From Gp6-AA40 sp035263125 (GTDB lineage Bacteria; Acidobacteriota; Vicinamibacteria; Vicinamibacterales; UBA2999): a stretch of 64,000 nt of DNA. A program made the position numbers and the translations under genes. Shown one piece after another: positions 41,619-51,814 of the stretch; position 1 is the first letter of the stretch; each line of letters opens with the position of its first letter. The stretch lies in NCBI GenBank assembly GCA_035263125.1, contig DATFRP010000100.1:30191-94190 (forward strand), written 5' to 3'. The notes beneath the pieces are model-generated. The model did not search any database. It was not told the origin of the DNA and saw nothing but the letters and a program-made list of their open reading frames with translations.

Positions 41619-43406
41619 ATGGGGCGCATCGAGGATTACGCGATCATCGGCGACTGCGAGACGACGGCGCTGGTCGGGCGCGACGGCTCGATCGACTGGC
41701 TCTGTCTGCCGCGGTTCGATTCGCCGGCATGCTTTGCGGCGCTGCTCGGCAACGAAGACAACGGCCGCTGGCTGATTGCGCCCGGCGAACAGATTGTGAG
41801 CGTCCACCGGACGTATCGCGACGAGACGCTCGTTCTCGAGACCGAATTCACCACAAAGACGGGCACCGTGTCGCTCGTGGATTTCATGCCGATCCACGAT
41901 GGGCGGTCCGATCTCGCTCGCATCGTGATCGGACGACGCGGCCGTGTGCGGATGCGAATGGATCTGACGGTCCGGTTCGACTACGGCAGCCTCGTGCCCT
42001 GGGTGCGAAAGACGGAGAGCGGCATCAGCGCGATCGGTGGGCCGGATGGTCTGACGCTGTGTTCGGACGTGCCGCTGCACGGCGAGGAGTTTCACACCGT
42101 CGCCGACTTCGTCGTCAACGAGGGAGAACAGGTTGCCTTCGACCTGTGCTGGTTTCCGTCGCACAAAGAGCGGCGAGTCGAACTGGACGAGGAGCGCGCC
42201 CTCGCCGACACCGAAGCGTGGTGGCGAAAGTGGTCGGCGCGTTGCACCTATGACGGACCCTGGCGCGAGGCCGTTCTCCGATCGCTCATCACGCTCAAGG
42301 CGCTGACGTACGCGCCCACTGGCGCGATCGTGGCGGCACCGACGACGTCGCTGCCGGAACAGTTCGGTGGCGTGCGCAACTGGGACTACCGGTTCTGCTG
42401 GCTGCGTGACGCCACGTTCACGCTCCTGGCGTTGCTGCACGCCGGCTACATGGCGGAAGCCAAGTCGTGGCACAAGTGGCTGCTGCGTGCCGTCGCCGGG
42501 AGACCGGATCAGATTCAGATCATGTACGGCATCAACGGTGAACGGCGGCTCACCGAGCTCGAGCTCCCCTGGCTGTGCGGATATGAGTGTTCGAAACCCG
42601 TGCGGATCGGCAACGCCGCGTCCGGGCAGCGTCAGCTCGATGTATACGGCGAGGTGCTCGACGCGACGTATCAGGCGTGGCGCATGGGACTGGAGCACGA
42701 CGAGAACGCGTGGCGCGTGGACAAGGTGCTGGTCGAACACCTCGAATCGATCTGGCGCGAACCCGACGAAGGCATCTGGGAAGTTCGTGGACCGCGCCGT
42801 CACTTCACGCATTCGAAGATGATGGCGTGGCTCGCGTTCGATCGCGTCGTGAAGGGCATCGAGTCGCTCGGTCTCGATGGCCCGGTCGATCGATGGCGTG
42901 CGATGCGCGACCAGATTCATCGCGACGTCTGCACCAACGGATACAACGCAGAGCTCGGCGCGTTCGTCCAGTACTACGGCTCGAGGTATCTCGACGCATC
43001 GCTTCTGATGATGCCGTTGATCGGGTTCCTCCCGGCGTCCGATGAGCGGGTCCGCAATACGGTCGCGGCGATCGAACGTCATCTCGTCACCGACGGCTTC
43101 GTGCAGCGGTATCAGGCCGCTTCGGGCGTTGACGGGCTGCCGCCGGGGGAAGCGGCCTTTCTGATGTGCAGTTTCTGGCTCGTCGACAACCTGCAGATGC
43201 TCGGGCGGCACGAAGAGGCGATGCAGCTGTTCGACCGGCTGCTCTCGATCCGCAACGACGTCGGGCTGTTGGCCGAGGGCTACGACGTCGGCGCCAGGCG
43301 GTTGGCTGGAAATTTCCCGCAGGCGTTCTCCCACGTCGGGTTGATCACGAGCGCGATGAATCTGTCGTCGGCACGTCCGCTGGCGGATCGGCGGGCGGAT
43401 CGCTGA
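41619..43406 (+). CDS. Glycoside hydrolase family 15 protein (glucoamylase/trehalase-like)
   Basis: 595 aa, MGRIEDYAIIGDCETTALVGRDGSIDWLCLPRFDSPACFAALLG, the standard start of bacterial GH15. An N-terminal beta-sandwich (about 1-210) precedes the (alpha/alpha)6 barrel: FGGVRNWDYRFCWLRDATFTLLALL (about 248), DEGIWEVRGPRRHFTHSKMMAWLAFDR with the general acid Glu (about 385), and NAELGAFVQYYGSRYLDASLLMMPLIGFLPASD with the likely general base Glu (about 445). No signal peptide, so probably cytoplasmic, acting on trehalose or alpha-glucans. Trehalose or glycogen genes are not adjacent. Confidence 0.92.
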   Translation: MGRIEDYAIIGDCETTALVGRDGSIDWLCLPRFDSPACFAALLGNEDNGRWLIAPGEQIVSVHRTYRDETLVLETEFTTKTGTVSLVDFMPIHDGRSDLARIVIGRRGRVRMRMDLTVRFDYGSLVPWVRKTESGISAIGGPDGLTLCSDVPLHGEEFHTVADFVVNEGEQVAFDLCWFPSHKERRVELDEERALADTEAWWRKWSARCTYDGPWREAVLRSLITLKALTYAPTGAIVAAPTTSLPEQFGGVRNWDYRFCWLRDATFTLLALLHAGYMAEAKSWHKWLLRAVAGRPDQIQIMYGINGERRLTELELPWLCGYECSKPVRIGNAASGQRQLDVYGEVLDATYQAWRMGLEHDENAWRVDKVLVEHLESIWREPDEGIWEVRGPRRHFTHSKMMAWLAFDRVVKGIESLGLDGPVDRWRAMRDQIHRDVCTNGYNAELGAFVQYYGSRYLDASLLMMPLIGFLPASDERVRNTVAAIERHLVTDGFVQRYQAASGVDGLPPGEAAFLMCSFWLVDNLQMLGRHEEAMQLFDRLLSIRNDVGLLAEGYDVGARRLAGNFPQAFSHVGLITSAMNLSSARPLADRRADR

Positions 43407-43448
43407 GCTGCTGCGACTCCGGAACTGCACTTGCATTTGGAGGCGCTG

Positions 43449-43793
43449 ATGAACACGCAACGTTCTTCACGAAAGGCCGCGTCGACCACGCGGCCCACGA
43501 AGCGCCGCCGGTCAATGCGGAAAAAGTGGGTGCGAACGGTGAGGACCGATTCGACGCATCCCCCTCGGGGCACATTCACCGGCTCGGCTCAGAACATCGC
43601 CAGGACGATGGCGCGCAAGGATGTCTCGCCGGGTGGTCTGTCGTCGGCCATCAAGATGATTCAGTACTTCATCAATCGAGGTGGCAAGAACGTGAGCGCG
43701 TCTCGACGTGCCGAGCTCGAACGTGCGAAACGGCTTCTGCAGAAGCGGGTCCAAAGGCATAGGGCGGCCTCGGCCCGGAAGCGGAAGCGATAG
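43449..43793 (+). CDS. DUF3175 family small basic protein
   Basis: 114 aa with TTTGGAGG before the ATG at 43449. Very rich in Arg, Lys and Ser, especially at both ends (RPTKRRRSMRKKW; RHRAASARKRKR). The central segment FTGSAQNIARTMARKDVSPGGLSSAIKMIQYFINRGGKNVSASRRAELERAK matches DUF3175, a family of unknown function seen in many soil bacteria. The charge suggests nucleic acid binding, which is an inference. Confidence 0.8.
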   Translation: MNTQRSSRKAASTTRPTKRRRSMRKKWVRTVRTDSTHPPRGTFTGSAQNIARTMARKDVSPGGLSSAIKMIQYFINRGGKNVSASRRAELERAKRLLQKRVQRHRAASARKRKR

Positions 43794-43832
43794 TCACCAG
43801 CTCAGCTCGCCTTTCATGGCCGTTCAGCGTTA

Positions 43833-43857
43833 ATATAGGACTAAAGTAGTCGTATAT
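43833..43857 (+). promoter_or_regulatory. IscR/Rrf2-type operator of suf operon
   Basis: A 25-bp near-palindrome with half-site ATATAnGACTA (left ATATAGGACTA, right TAGTCGTATAT, 3-base centre). It agrees with the E. coli IscR type 1 site at the GACTR...YAGTC core and ATA/TAT ends, though not at the flanking positions. It ends 45 bases before the sufA start, where it would overlap the promoter. No Rrf2 gene is in the window; a regulator of this family elsewhere would couple suf expression to iron-sulfur status. Confidence 0.72.
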
Positions 43858-43901
43858 ATCAACGGACTCTCCGGCTGAAACAGGACGCAACCTACCTGCC
43901 A

Positions 43902-44248
43902 ATGATTCAGATCACCGAGCGGGCGGCGGTGCAGATTCGCAAGATGCTCGCGAAGCGCAACCTGGGTGAGAGCGCCCTTCGGGTCGGGGTGCGGGCGGGC
44001 GGCTGCTCCGGCTTTGAATACACCTTCGGGTGGGAATCGGCGCCCAGAGATGCCGACCTGGTTTTCGATGCCCCAGGTGGCGGCAAGGTGTTCGTCGATC
44101 CCAGAAGCATCCGACTCCTCGACGGCATCGTCCTCGACTACGACACCAGCCTGTTGAGCAAGGGCTTCGTCATCGGCAATCCGCACGCAAAGAGCACGTG
44201 CGGATGCGGGACATCGTTCAGCGTCGGGGAAGGCGAGGCAACCAAATC

Positions 44249-44252
<4 letters not shown>
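43902..44252 (+). CDS. sufA: SufA/IscA-type iron-sulfur carrier
   Basis: 116 aa, MIQITERAAVQIRKMLAKRNLGESALRVGVRAGGCSGFEYTF. The three cluster-binding Cys are present: GGCSG (about 35) and STCGCGTSF (about 100-102). It accepts clusters from the SufBC2D scaffold and hands them to client proteins. First gene of the operon; its stop overlaps the sufB start (ATGA). Confidence 0.92.
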
Positions 44253-46500
<2,248 letters not shown>

Positions 46501-46501
46501 C

Positions 46502-47797
46502 GTGGCACAGTCACTCGACCACTACGTCGCAGAATGGAAGCGTGTGGGCCGCCGTGGCCCCGAGTCGCTCGTGCGGATGCGAGAGGATGCGCTGCACCGC
46601 TTTCTGTCGCGCGGATTTCCGACCACGGGCGAAGAGGAGTGGCGGTTCACGAGCGTGGCGCCGATTGCCGAGCGTGCGTTCGCGCTGTCCCCTTCACCGG
46701 TGACCGATGCCACCGCACTCGACGTCGCCGCGCTGCGCCTGCCAGGCGCCGTGGCGGAGCTGGTTTTCGTGAACGGGTGTTACGCGCCTTCGTTGTCACG
46801 CCTGGTCGCGCTGCCTGCTGGGGTTCGTGTGGCGAACGTGGCGCCGACGCCATCTGATCGGCCGATCGGCCTTCTGGATCGCCCGGGTAATCCCTTTGTC
46901 GCACTGAACACCGCATTCGTCGACGAGGTGGCGTACATCGAGCTCGCCGCTGGTGCAGTGGTCGAGCAGCCGATTCACTTCGTGTTCATCGCCGAGGAGG
47001 CCGACGGCCACGCGACCATGGCGCATCCCCGCGTGCTCATCACGCTCGGCGCAAACACTCAGGCGTCGGTGATCGAGACCTATGCCGGGCCTGCCGCCGC
47101 GCGGTACTTCACGAACGCGGTCAGCGAGATCGCGCTCGCCGAGAACGCCGTCCTCAACCACTACAAGCTTCAGTACGAGGGGCGCGATGCGTATCACATC
47201 GCGACCACGCACGTGCAGGCGGAGCGGAGCGCCACCTACACGTCGAGCTCGGTCAACCTCGGGGGTGCGCTGGTCCGCAACGATCTCATTGCGGTCCTGA
47301 ACGGCGAGGGTGTGGAGTGCACGCTCAACGGGCTGTACTGCGCCGACGCGCAGCGGCTGGTTGACAACCACACGACGATCGATCACGCGCAGCCGCATTG
47401 CGGGAGCCGCGAGATCTACAAGGGCATCCTGGCCGATCGGGCCCGCGGCGTCTTCAACGGCCGGATCATCGTCAGGCCGGACGCGCAGAAGACCGACGCC
47501 AAACAGACGAATCGCGCGCTCCTGCTCTCGGAGGACGCGCAGATCAACACCACGCCGCAGCTCGAGATCTTCGCCAACGACGTCAAGTGCACACACGGCG
47601 CCGCGGTGGGGCAGCTGGACGAGGACGCGCTGTTCTATCTCCGCTCCCGCGGGTTGAGCGAGACCGACGCGCGCCACTTGCTCGTGCACGCATTCGCAGC
47701 CGACGTCCTGAACCACATGCCGCTCGAGACGATCCGTGCGAGCGTCGAGCATCGCCTGCAGCGGGAACTGATCGGGGCGCTGGCGTCGGCCGCATGA
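46502..47797 (+). CDS. sufD: SufD, Fe-S scaffold protein
   Basis: 431 aa from a GTG one base after the sufC stop. It begins VAQSLDHYVAEWKRVGRRGPESLVRMREDALHRFLSRGFPTTGEEEWRFT, the normal SufD start, and carries DNHTTIDHAQPHCGSREIYKGILADRARGVFNGRIIVRPDAQKTDAKQTNRALLLSEDAQINTTPQLEIFANDVKCTHGA, the conserved beta-helix core with its His, then LDEDALFYLRSRGLSETDARHLLVHAFAADVL. It pairs with SufB as a heterodimer. Confidence 0.96.
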   Translation: MAQSLDHYVAEWKRVGRRGPESLVRMREDALHRFLSRGFPTTGEEEWRFTSVAPIAERAFALSPSPVTDATALDVAALRLPGAVAELVFVNGCYAPSLSRLVALPAGVRVANVAPTPSDRPIGLLDRPGNPFVALNTAFVDEVAYIELAAGAVVEQPIHFVFIAEEADGHATMAHPRVLITLGANTQASVIETYAGPAAARYFTNAVSEIALAENAVLNHYKLQYEGRDAYHIATTHVQAERSATYTSSSVNLGGALVRNDLIAVLNGEGVECTLNGLYCADAQRLVDNHTTIDHAQPHCGSREIYKGILADRARGVFNGRIIVRPDAQKTDAKQTNRALLLSEDAQINTTPQLEIFANDVKCTHGAAVGQLDEDALFYLRSRGLSETDARHLLVHAFAADVLNHMPLETIRASVEHRLQRELIGALASAA

Positions 47798-47805
47798 GGG
47801 AACGC

Positions 47806-49053
47806 ATGGCCACTATCGTGAGATCACCGAGCGCTGTTCTGGACGTCGAGCGAATCCGGCGGGACTTTCCGATCCTCGCTCGACGGGTACACGGCAAGCC
47901 GCTCGTGTATCTGGACAATGCGGCGACCACGCAGAAGCCGCAGCACGTGATCGACCGACTGGTGAGTTACTACCGCGAGGAGAACGCCAATATCCATCGC
48001 GGCGTGCACCTGCTCAGCGTCGAAGCCACCGACGCATACGACGAGACGCGAGCAGCCGTGCGGAGGTTCCTCAACGCCGCCGACGCTCGCGAGATCGTGT
48101 TCGTACGCGGCACCACCGAAGGCATCAACCTCGTGGCTGCCACCTACGGTCGTTCGCACGTCGGTGCGGGGGACGAAGTCGTCATCACTGAAATGGAGCA
48201 CCACTCCAACATCGTCCCGTGGCAGATGCTCTGCGAGGAGAAGGGTGCCCATCTGCGAGTCGTGCCGATTACCGATTCAGGCGAGCTGCGTCTAGACGAG
48301 TACGAACGGATGCTGACGGCGCGTACGCGAATCGTCGCGGTGACGCACGTCTCGAATGCGCTCGGCACGATCAATCCGGTCGACTCGCTCGTCCGGTTGG
48401 CGCACGACCGCGGCATTCCTGTGCTGATCGATGGCGCCCAGGCGGTTGCACACATGCCGGTCGACGTGCAGGCGCTCGGCTGCGACTTCTACGTCTTCTC
48501 GGGGCACAAAGTATTCGGCCCCACCGGCGTGGGCGTGCTCTACGGTCGGGCCGCGCTGCTCGACGCGATGCCGCCGTATCAGGGCGGTGGCGACATGATC
48601 CGTTCGGTCACGTTCGAGCGCACGCTGTACAACGACGTTCCGTTCAAGTTCGAGGCGGGCACGCCGAACATCGCAGGTGTCGGCGGGCTCGGTGCCGCCA
48701 TCGGATATCTCGACAGCGTCGGGATCGATCGTGTCAACGCATACGAGCGAGAGTTGGTCGCGTATGGAACCGAGGCGCTCTCAGCGATCCCGGGTGTGCG
48801 ACTGACCGGCACCGCGCCGCACAAGGCCGGCATTCTGGCGTTCGTGATGGGTGACGTCCATCCCCACGACATCGGCACGATCCTCGATCGCGAGGGAATC
48901 GCCGTCCGCACCGGGCATCACTGTTGTCAGCCGCTGATGGCGCGTCTCGGCGTCGCCGCCACCGTGCGTGCATCGCTTGGGCTCTACAACACGCGCGAGG
49001 AGATCGACGCGCTCGTCAGGTCGCTCGGTGCGGCCAAGGCGGTGTTTGCATGA
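47806..49053 (+). CDS. sufS: SufS, group II cysteine desulfurase
   Basis: 415 aa. I take the ATG at 47806, which has GAGGGA upstream; the ATG at 47794 overlapping the sufD stop is the alternative. PLP enzyme with AATTQKPQHVIDRL, HHSNIVPWQML, IDGAQAVAHMPVDV, the PLP Lys in FSGHKVFGPTGVG (about 230) and the catalytic Cys in RTGHHCCQPLM (about 365). It takes sulfur from cysteine as persulfide and passes it to SufU. Confidence 0.97.
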   Translation: MATIVRSPSAVLDVERIRRDFPILARRVHGKPLVYLDNAATTQKPQHVIDRLVSYYREENANIHRGVHLLSVEATDAYDETRAAVRRFLNAADAREIVFVRGTTEGINLVAATYGRSHVGAGDEVVITEMEHHSNIVPWQMLCEEKGAHLRVVPITDSGELRLDEYERMLTARTRIVAVTHVSNALGTINPVDSLVRLAHDRGIPVLIDGAQAVAHMPVDVQALGCDFYVFSGHKVFGPTGVGVLYGRAALLDAMPPYQGGGDMIRSVTFERTLYNDVPFKFEAGTPNIAGVGGLGAAIGYLDSVGIDRVNAYERELVAYGTEALSAIPGVRLTGTAPHKAGILAFVMGDVHPHDIGTILDREGIAVRTGHHCCQPLMARLGVAATVRASLGLYNTREEIDALVRSLGAAKAVFA

Positions 49054-49502
49054 GCAGCGACCTCGATCTGCACGACCTGTATCAGGAAGTGATCCTCGAT
49101 CACAATCGTCGGCCGAGGAACTTCCGGGTGCTCGAGGGCGGACGAACCGCTGAGGGGTTCAACCCGCTCTGCGGCGATCGACTCACGGTTTATCTGCACG
49201 TCAACGACGGGGTGATCGAGGACGTCAGCTTCCAGGGATCCGGCTGCGCGATCTCGAAGGCGTCGGCGTCGCTGATGACGGAGAGTATCAAGGGGAAGAG
49301 CGTCGCCGAGGCGACCGCGCTGTTCGAGCGGTTTCAAAAGATGATCACCGCACAGCCCGACAGTCCGGTCAGTGATCTCGGCAAGCTGAAGGCGCTTGCC
49401 GGTGTGCGTCAGTTCCCGATCCGCGTCAAATGCGCCAGCCTCGCGTGGCACACGCTGCGCTCTGCGCTCGACGCTCCCGGCGAGGTGGTGTCGACCGAAT
49501 GA
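49050..49502 (+). CDS. sufU: SufU, zinc-dependent sulfurtransferase
   Basis: 150 aa; ATG overlaps the sufS stop. The three conserved Cys occur in FNPLCGDRL (about 41), GSGCAISKASASLM (about 67) and RVKCASLAWHTL (about 128), with the Asp of CGD completing the zinc site. The insertion between the second and third Cys typical of SufU (versus IscU) is present. It receives sulfur from SufS and delivers it to SufBCD. Confidence 0.95.
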   Translation: MSSDLDLHDLYQEVILDHNRRPRNFRVLEGGRTAEGFNPLCGDRLTVYLHVNDGVIEDVSFQGSGCAISKASASLMTESIKGKSVAEATALFERFQKMITAQPDSPVSDLGKLKALAGVRQFPIRVKCASLAWHTLRSALDAPGEVVSTE

Positions 49503-49924
49503 AACCCCTCCCAGTGATTCAGCCGCCTTCGCCTACGGCTTCGGCGAGCCCCGCCGTTGGCGGGGCCCAGCCCGGCCAACCGTTGCAGACCGACGGACTC
49601 GTCACCGATCCAGCCAGAAGCGCCGCGCTCATGCCGCCGATCGTCAAGGCGCTCTCGAAGGTGTTCGATCCGGAAATCCCGGTCAACATCTACGACCTGG
49701 GGCTGATCTACGAAGTGATCGTCGACGCGTCGAGCCACGTTGGCATTCGCATGACATTGACCGCTCCTGCCTGTCCTGCCGCACAGTTCCTGCCGGGGCA
49801 GGTGAAAGACGCGGTCGCGTCAGTGCCCGGAGTGTCGGACGTGAAAGTGGACGTCGTGTGGGATCCGCCATGGACGCGCGACCGCATGTCCGACGCCGCC
49901 AAGCTCGATCTCGGCCTGTTTTGA
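49499..49924 (+). CDS. sufT: SufT (DUF59/MIP18 family), Fe-S maturation factor, with repeat-derived N-terminus
   Basis: 141 aa; ATG overlaps the sufU stop. The DUF59 domain runs from about 45: MPPIVKALSKVFDPEIPVNIYDLGLIYEV, MTLTAPACPAAQFLPGQVKDAVASVPGVSDVKVDVVWDPPWTRDRMSDAAK, with the conserved DPE and reactive Cys of APAC. The first 35 residues (PPSPTASASPAVGGAQPGQP) are low-complexity and lie on palindromic DNA at 49521-49565. SufT helps mature particular Fe-S proteins and is common as the last suf gene. Confidence 0.93.
   Translation: MKPLPVIQPPSPTASASPAVGGAQPGQPLQTDGLVTDPARSAALMPPIVKALSKVFDPEIPVNIYDLGLIYEVIVDASSHVGIRMTLTAPACPAAQFLPGQVKDAVASVPGVSDVKVDVVWDPPWTRDRMSDAAKLDLGLF
49521..49565 (+). 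repeat. REP-like palindromes forming the sufT 5' coding end
   Basis: CCCCGCC-GTT-GGCGGGG (49549-49565) is a perfect 7-bp stem with a triloop, preceded by GCCTTCGCCTACGGCTTCGGC (49525-49545), a near-palindrome of the CCTTCGCNNANGGCTTCGG type. It lies wholly inside the sufT reading frame and resembles the element in sufC. Confidence 0.68.
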
Positions 49925-49964
49925 CTTGGAGGGGTCCCGCATCTTTCTTGCGGTACCAAGTGAC

Positions 49965-50180
49965 ATGGACCAGCACTCACTCGATCGAAGGCAGCAGAGT
50001 CCTGACACCGAGCAGACGATGGCGGTCAGCTATGGCGTCATTGGCGCGCTGCTGTTCGGCATCGTCGGCTATGCGCTCGACCGTTGGCTTCACACCGGGC
50101 CGTGGTTGTTCGTCACATGCCTTCTCGTAGGCATGTCGATCGCCCTGTTCGGGGTGCGCAGCCTGATTCGCAATGGATAA
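49965..50180 (+). CDS. AtpZ/AtpI-family two-helix membrane protein
   Basis: 71 aa, MDQHSLDRRQQSPDTEQTMAVSYGVIGALLFGIVGYALDRWLHTGPWLFVTCLLVGMSIALFGVRSLIRNG. A polar N-terminus and two helices (about 21-40 and 47-66) with GYALDRWLHTGPW match AtpZ/AtpI-like subunits that assist F-type ATP synthase assembly or magnesium/calcium transport. No ATP synthase genes follow in the window, so it is separated from the usual partners. It starts 40 bases after sufT and might be read through from it. Confidence 0.75.
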   Translation: MDQHSLDRRQQSPDTEQTMAVSYGVIGALLFGIVGYALDRWLHTGPWLFVTCLLVGMSIALFGVRSLIRNG

Positions 50181-50204
50181 GACGAGTCCTCTCGTGCGTT
50201 AATC

Positions 50205-50227
50205 GGGCCCCGGATTGCCCGGGGCCC
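50205..50227 (+). terminator. GC-rich stem-loop after suf/atpZ transcripts
   Basis: GGGCCCCGG-ATTGC-CCGGGGCCC is a perfect 9-bp stem 24 bases after the atpZ-like stop and 46 bases before the convergent receiver-like gene. No T tract follows, so its role as a terminator (possibly for both strands) is likely but not certain. Confidence 0.5.
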
Positions 50228-50273
50228 CACACTGAGAAGTCGATTGGGCGGGAGGTTTATGACAGGCGTTCGC

Positions 50274-50657
50274 CTAGTTCATTGACAGATTCATCGCGCT
50301 GAACGCTTTGACGCTGTCTTGCTCCAGGGCGTCCCCGTCCTCGGCGGGTTCTTCAGCCCCGGTCGCAGTGAACGCGCGCAATGGAATCGACGCCGTCTCC
50401 CGATCCAGCTTCAGCATCGACATCAGCTGAAAGCTGTCTGGGTCGTCGAACGACAGGCCCATGACGACCAGTGACGGCTGCACGCGCTTGATCGTGGAGT
50501 AGGCGCGCGCAAGGGGTTCGATGAACACGACGTCGTAGTCGGCCGCGTCGAACGCGGTGTCCGGTAGAGTCTGACCTGGCTGCCCGACAACGATGACGGT
50601 GCGGAGAGCATTCGTTCTTCCTGCAGGATGAATGTGCTCAGTCAATTGGGTCAGCAT
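50274..50657 (-). CDS. Degenerate response-regulator receiver-like protein
   Basis: 127 aa with GGAG before the ATG. The pattern TVIVVGQPGQTLPDTAFDAADYDVVFIEPLARAYSTIKRVQPSLVVMGLSFDDPDSFQLMSMLKLDRETASIPLRAFTA follows the alternating strand/helix layout of receiver domains, with PSLVVMG where DLVLLD normally stands: the phospho-acceptor Asp is Gly here, and the acidic pair is weak. It may be a phosphorylation-independent pseudo-receiver. No histidine kinase or output domain is nearby. Confidence 0.68.
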   Translation of the reverse strand: MLTQLTEHIHPAGRTNALRTVIVVGQPGQTLPDTAFDAADYDVVFIEPLARAYSTIKRVQPSLVVMGLSFDDPDSFQLMSMLKLDRETASIPLRAFTATGAEEPAEDGDALEQDSVKAFSAMNLSMN

Positions 50658-50706
50658 CTCAAGCTCCGCTCATTGGTATGGCAAGGAGAGTGCCATGTCC
50701 CCGGCG

Positions 50707-50728
50707 CAGGTATTGGCGCCAATATCTG
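50707..50728. promoter_or_regulatory. Palindrome between divergent genes
   Basis: CAG-n-TATTGGCGCCAATA-n-CTG: a perfect 14-bp palindrome (50711-50724) extended by matching CAG/CTG. It lies 50 bases upstream of the receiver-like gene and about 150 bases upstream of the membrane protein at 50882. It has the size and symmetry of a dimeric repressor site. No protein is assigned. Confidence 0.45.
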
Positions 50729-50881
50729 GTTCTTTTCACACGGTGCACTTGGATGGACAGAGTCGCAGTGGACACTCTGTCGAAAGTTGAGCACCTCGTC
50801 GATCGAGATGCGGACGAGCAGGGGTCTGCCGACAGCGTGTTGCGTCGAACGCATCAGCGCCGCGATTCGTATCACCGATAG

Positions 50882-51814
50882 ATGACCGCATACAGGCAGC
50901 CTGTACTGTCGATCCGCGGTGAGCTCTGGTCGTTCTGGACCCACGGCCGCCGAGTCGAGCGGTTGGGCTATGCAGCCGGTGCACTGTTGATCGCGAGCGG
51001 TGTGATCCATATCGCTCTCCTACTCGGGAGCGGCGCATCGTGGGACGGGCCGCTCTCGCTGCGCAAGGCGATCACGTTCGGACTCTCATTCGGCCTGACG
51101 TCGATCGCTATCGCGTCGGTGACGTCGTTCCTCCAGTTGCGCGGCCGCACCAGGACAATGCTGCTTGGTGCGTTCACGGCCGCTTGCGTGCTCGAGACCG
51201 CGTTGGTGTCGCTGCAGGTCTGGCGCGGCGTTCCGTCGCACTTCAACCTGGAAACGACGTTCGACGGTCTCGTTGCACGAACGTTGGCAGCCGGAGGTGC
51301 GACGCTGGTCGCCGTGATCTGTGCACTGGCGGTGGCGGCGTTCCGGGCCGACCCGAGGCTGCCACTCAGTCTACGGATTGCAATTCGGGCCGGATTCGCG
51401 GCGCTCGTCTGCGCGATGGTCGTGGGTGGACTGATGATCGCGAAGGGGATGCTGCTGGTGTTTTCGGGAAATCCTCAGGCGGCCTACGCCTTGGGTGGCA
51501 CGCTGAGGCCCACGCATTTCGCGATGATGCATGGGATTCTGCTGCTTCCAGCATTGGCCTGGCTGCTTTCGTTCGCGGACTGGACCGAGACCCGCCGCGT
51601 GAAGCTCGTCCTCGCTGCCGTGTTCAGTTACGCGCTCTCCGCGGGAACCATCGCCGCCGGAAATCTCAGCGGCCTGGATCTGATGTCACTTCCGATCGTC
51701 ACAATTGCAGGCCTTGGCGCGGTGGGGTTGCTTGCCACCGTGATCGTGGTTGTTCGAGCTGTGCGCGATCCTGTGACTTCGACGAGAACACACCAACCAG
51801 CACGAGCGTTGTGA
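50882..51814 (+). CDS. Polytopic membrane protein, unknown
   Basis: 310 aa. About eight to nine membrane segments (LGYAAGALLIASGVIHIALLL, AITFGLSFGLTSIAIASVTSFL, TMLLGAFTAACVLETALVSL, GGATLVAVICALAVAAF, GFAALVCAMVVGGLMIAKGMLLVF, FAMMHGILLLPALAWLLSF and others) separated by short loops; conserved-looking HFNLETTFDG and RPTHFAMMHG. I know no family name. Its last 116 bases overlap the 3' end of the convergent gene, so the final residues (TSTRTHQPARAL) or those of the neighbour may be poorly constrained. Confidence 0.7.
   Translation: MTAYRQPVLSIRGELWSFWTHGRRVERLGYAAGALLIASGVIHIALLLGSGASWDGPLSLRKAITFGLSFGLTSIAIASVTSFLQLRGRTRTMLLGAFTAACVLETALVSLQVWRGVPSHFNLETTFDGLVARTLAAGGATLVAVICALAVAAFRADPRLPLSLRIAIRAGFAALVCAMVVGGLMIAKGMLLVFSGNPQAAYALGGTLRPTHFAMMHGILLLPALAWLLSFADWTETRRVKLVLAAVFSYALSAGTIAAGNLSGLDLMSLPIVTIAGLGAVGLLATVIVVVRAVRDPVTSTRTHQPARAL

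Noticed and set aside
41379..43460. 693-codon open frame on the minus strand over the GH15 gene
   Set aside because: Shadow of the GH15 and PRC-barrel genes; the plus-strand products have clear domains and the minus product none.
50205..50227. Confident Rho-independent terminator
   Set aside because: The stem is excellent but there is no T tract, so it is reported only with moderate confidence.
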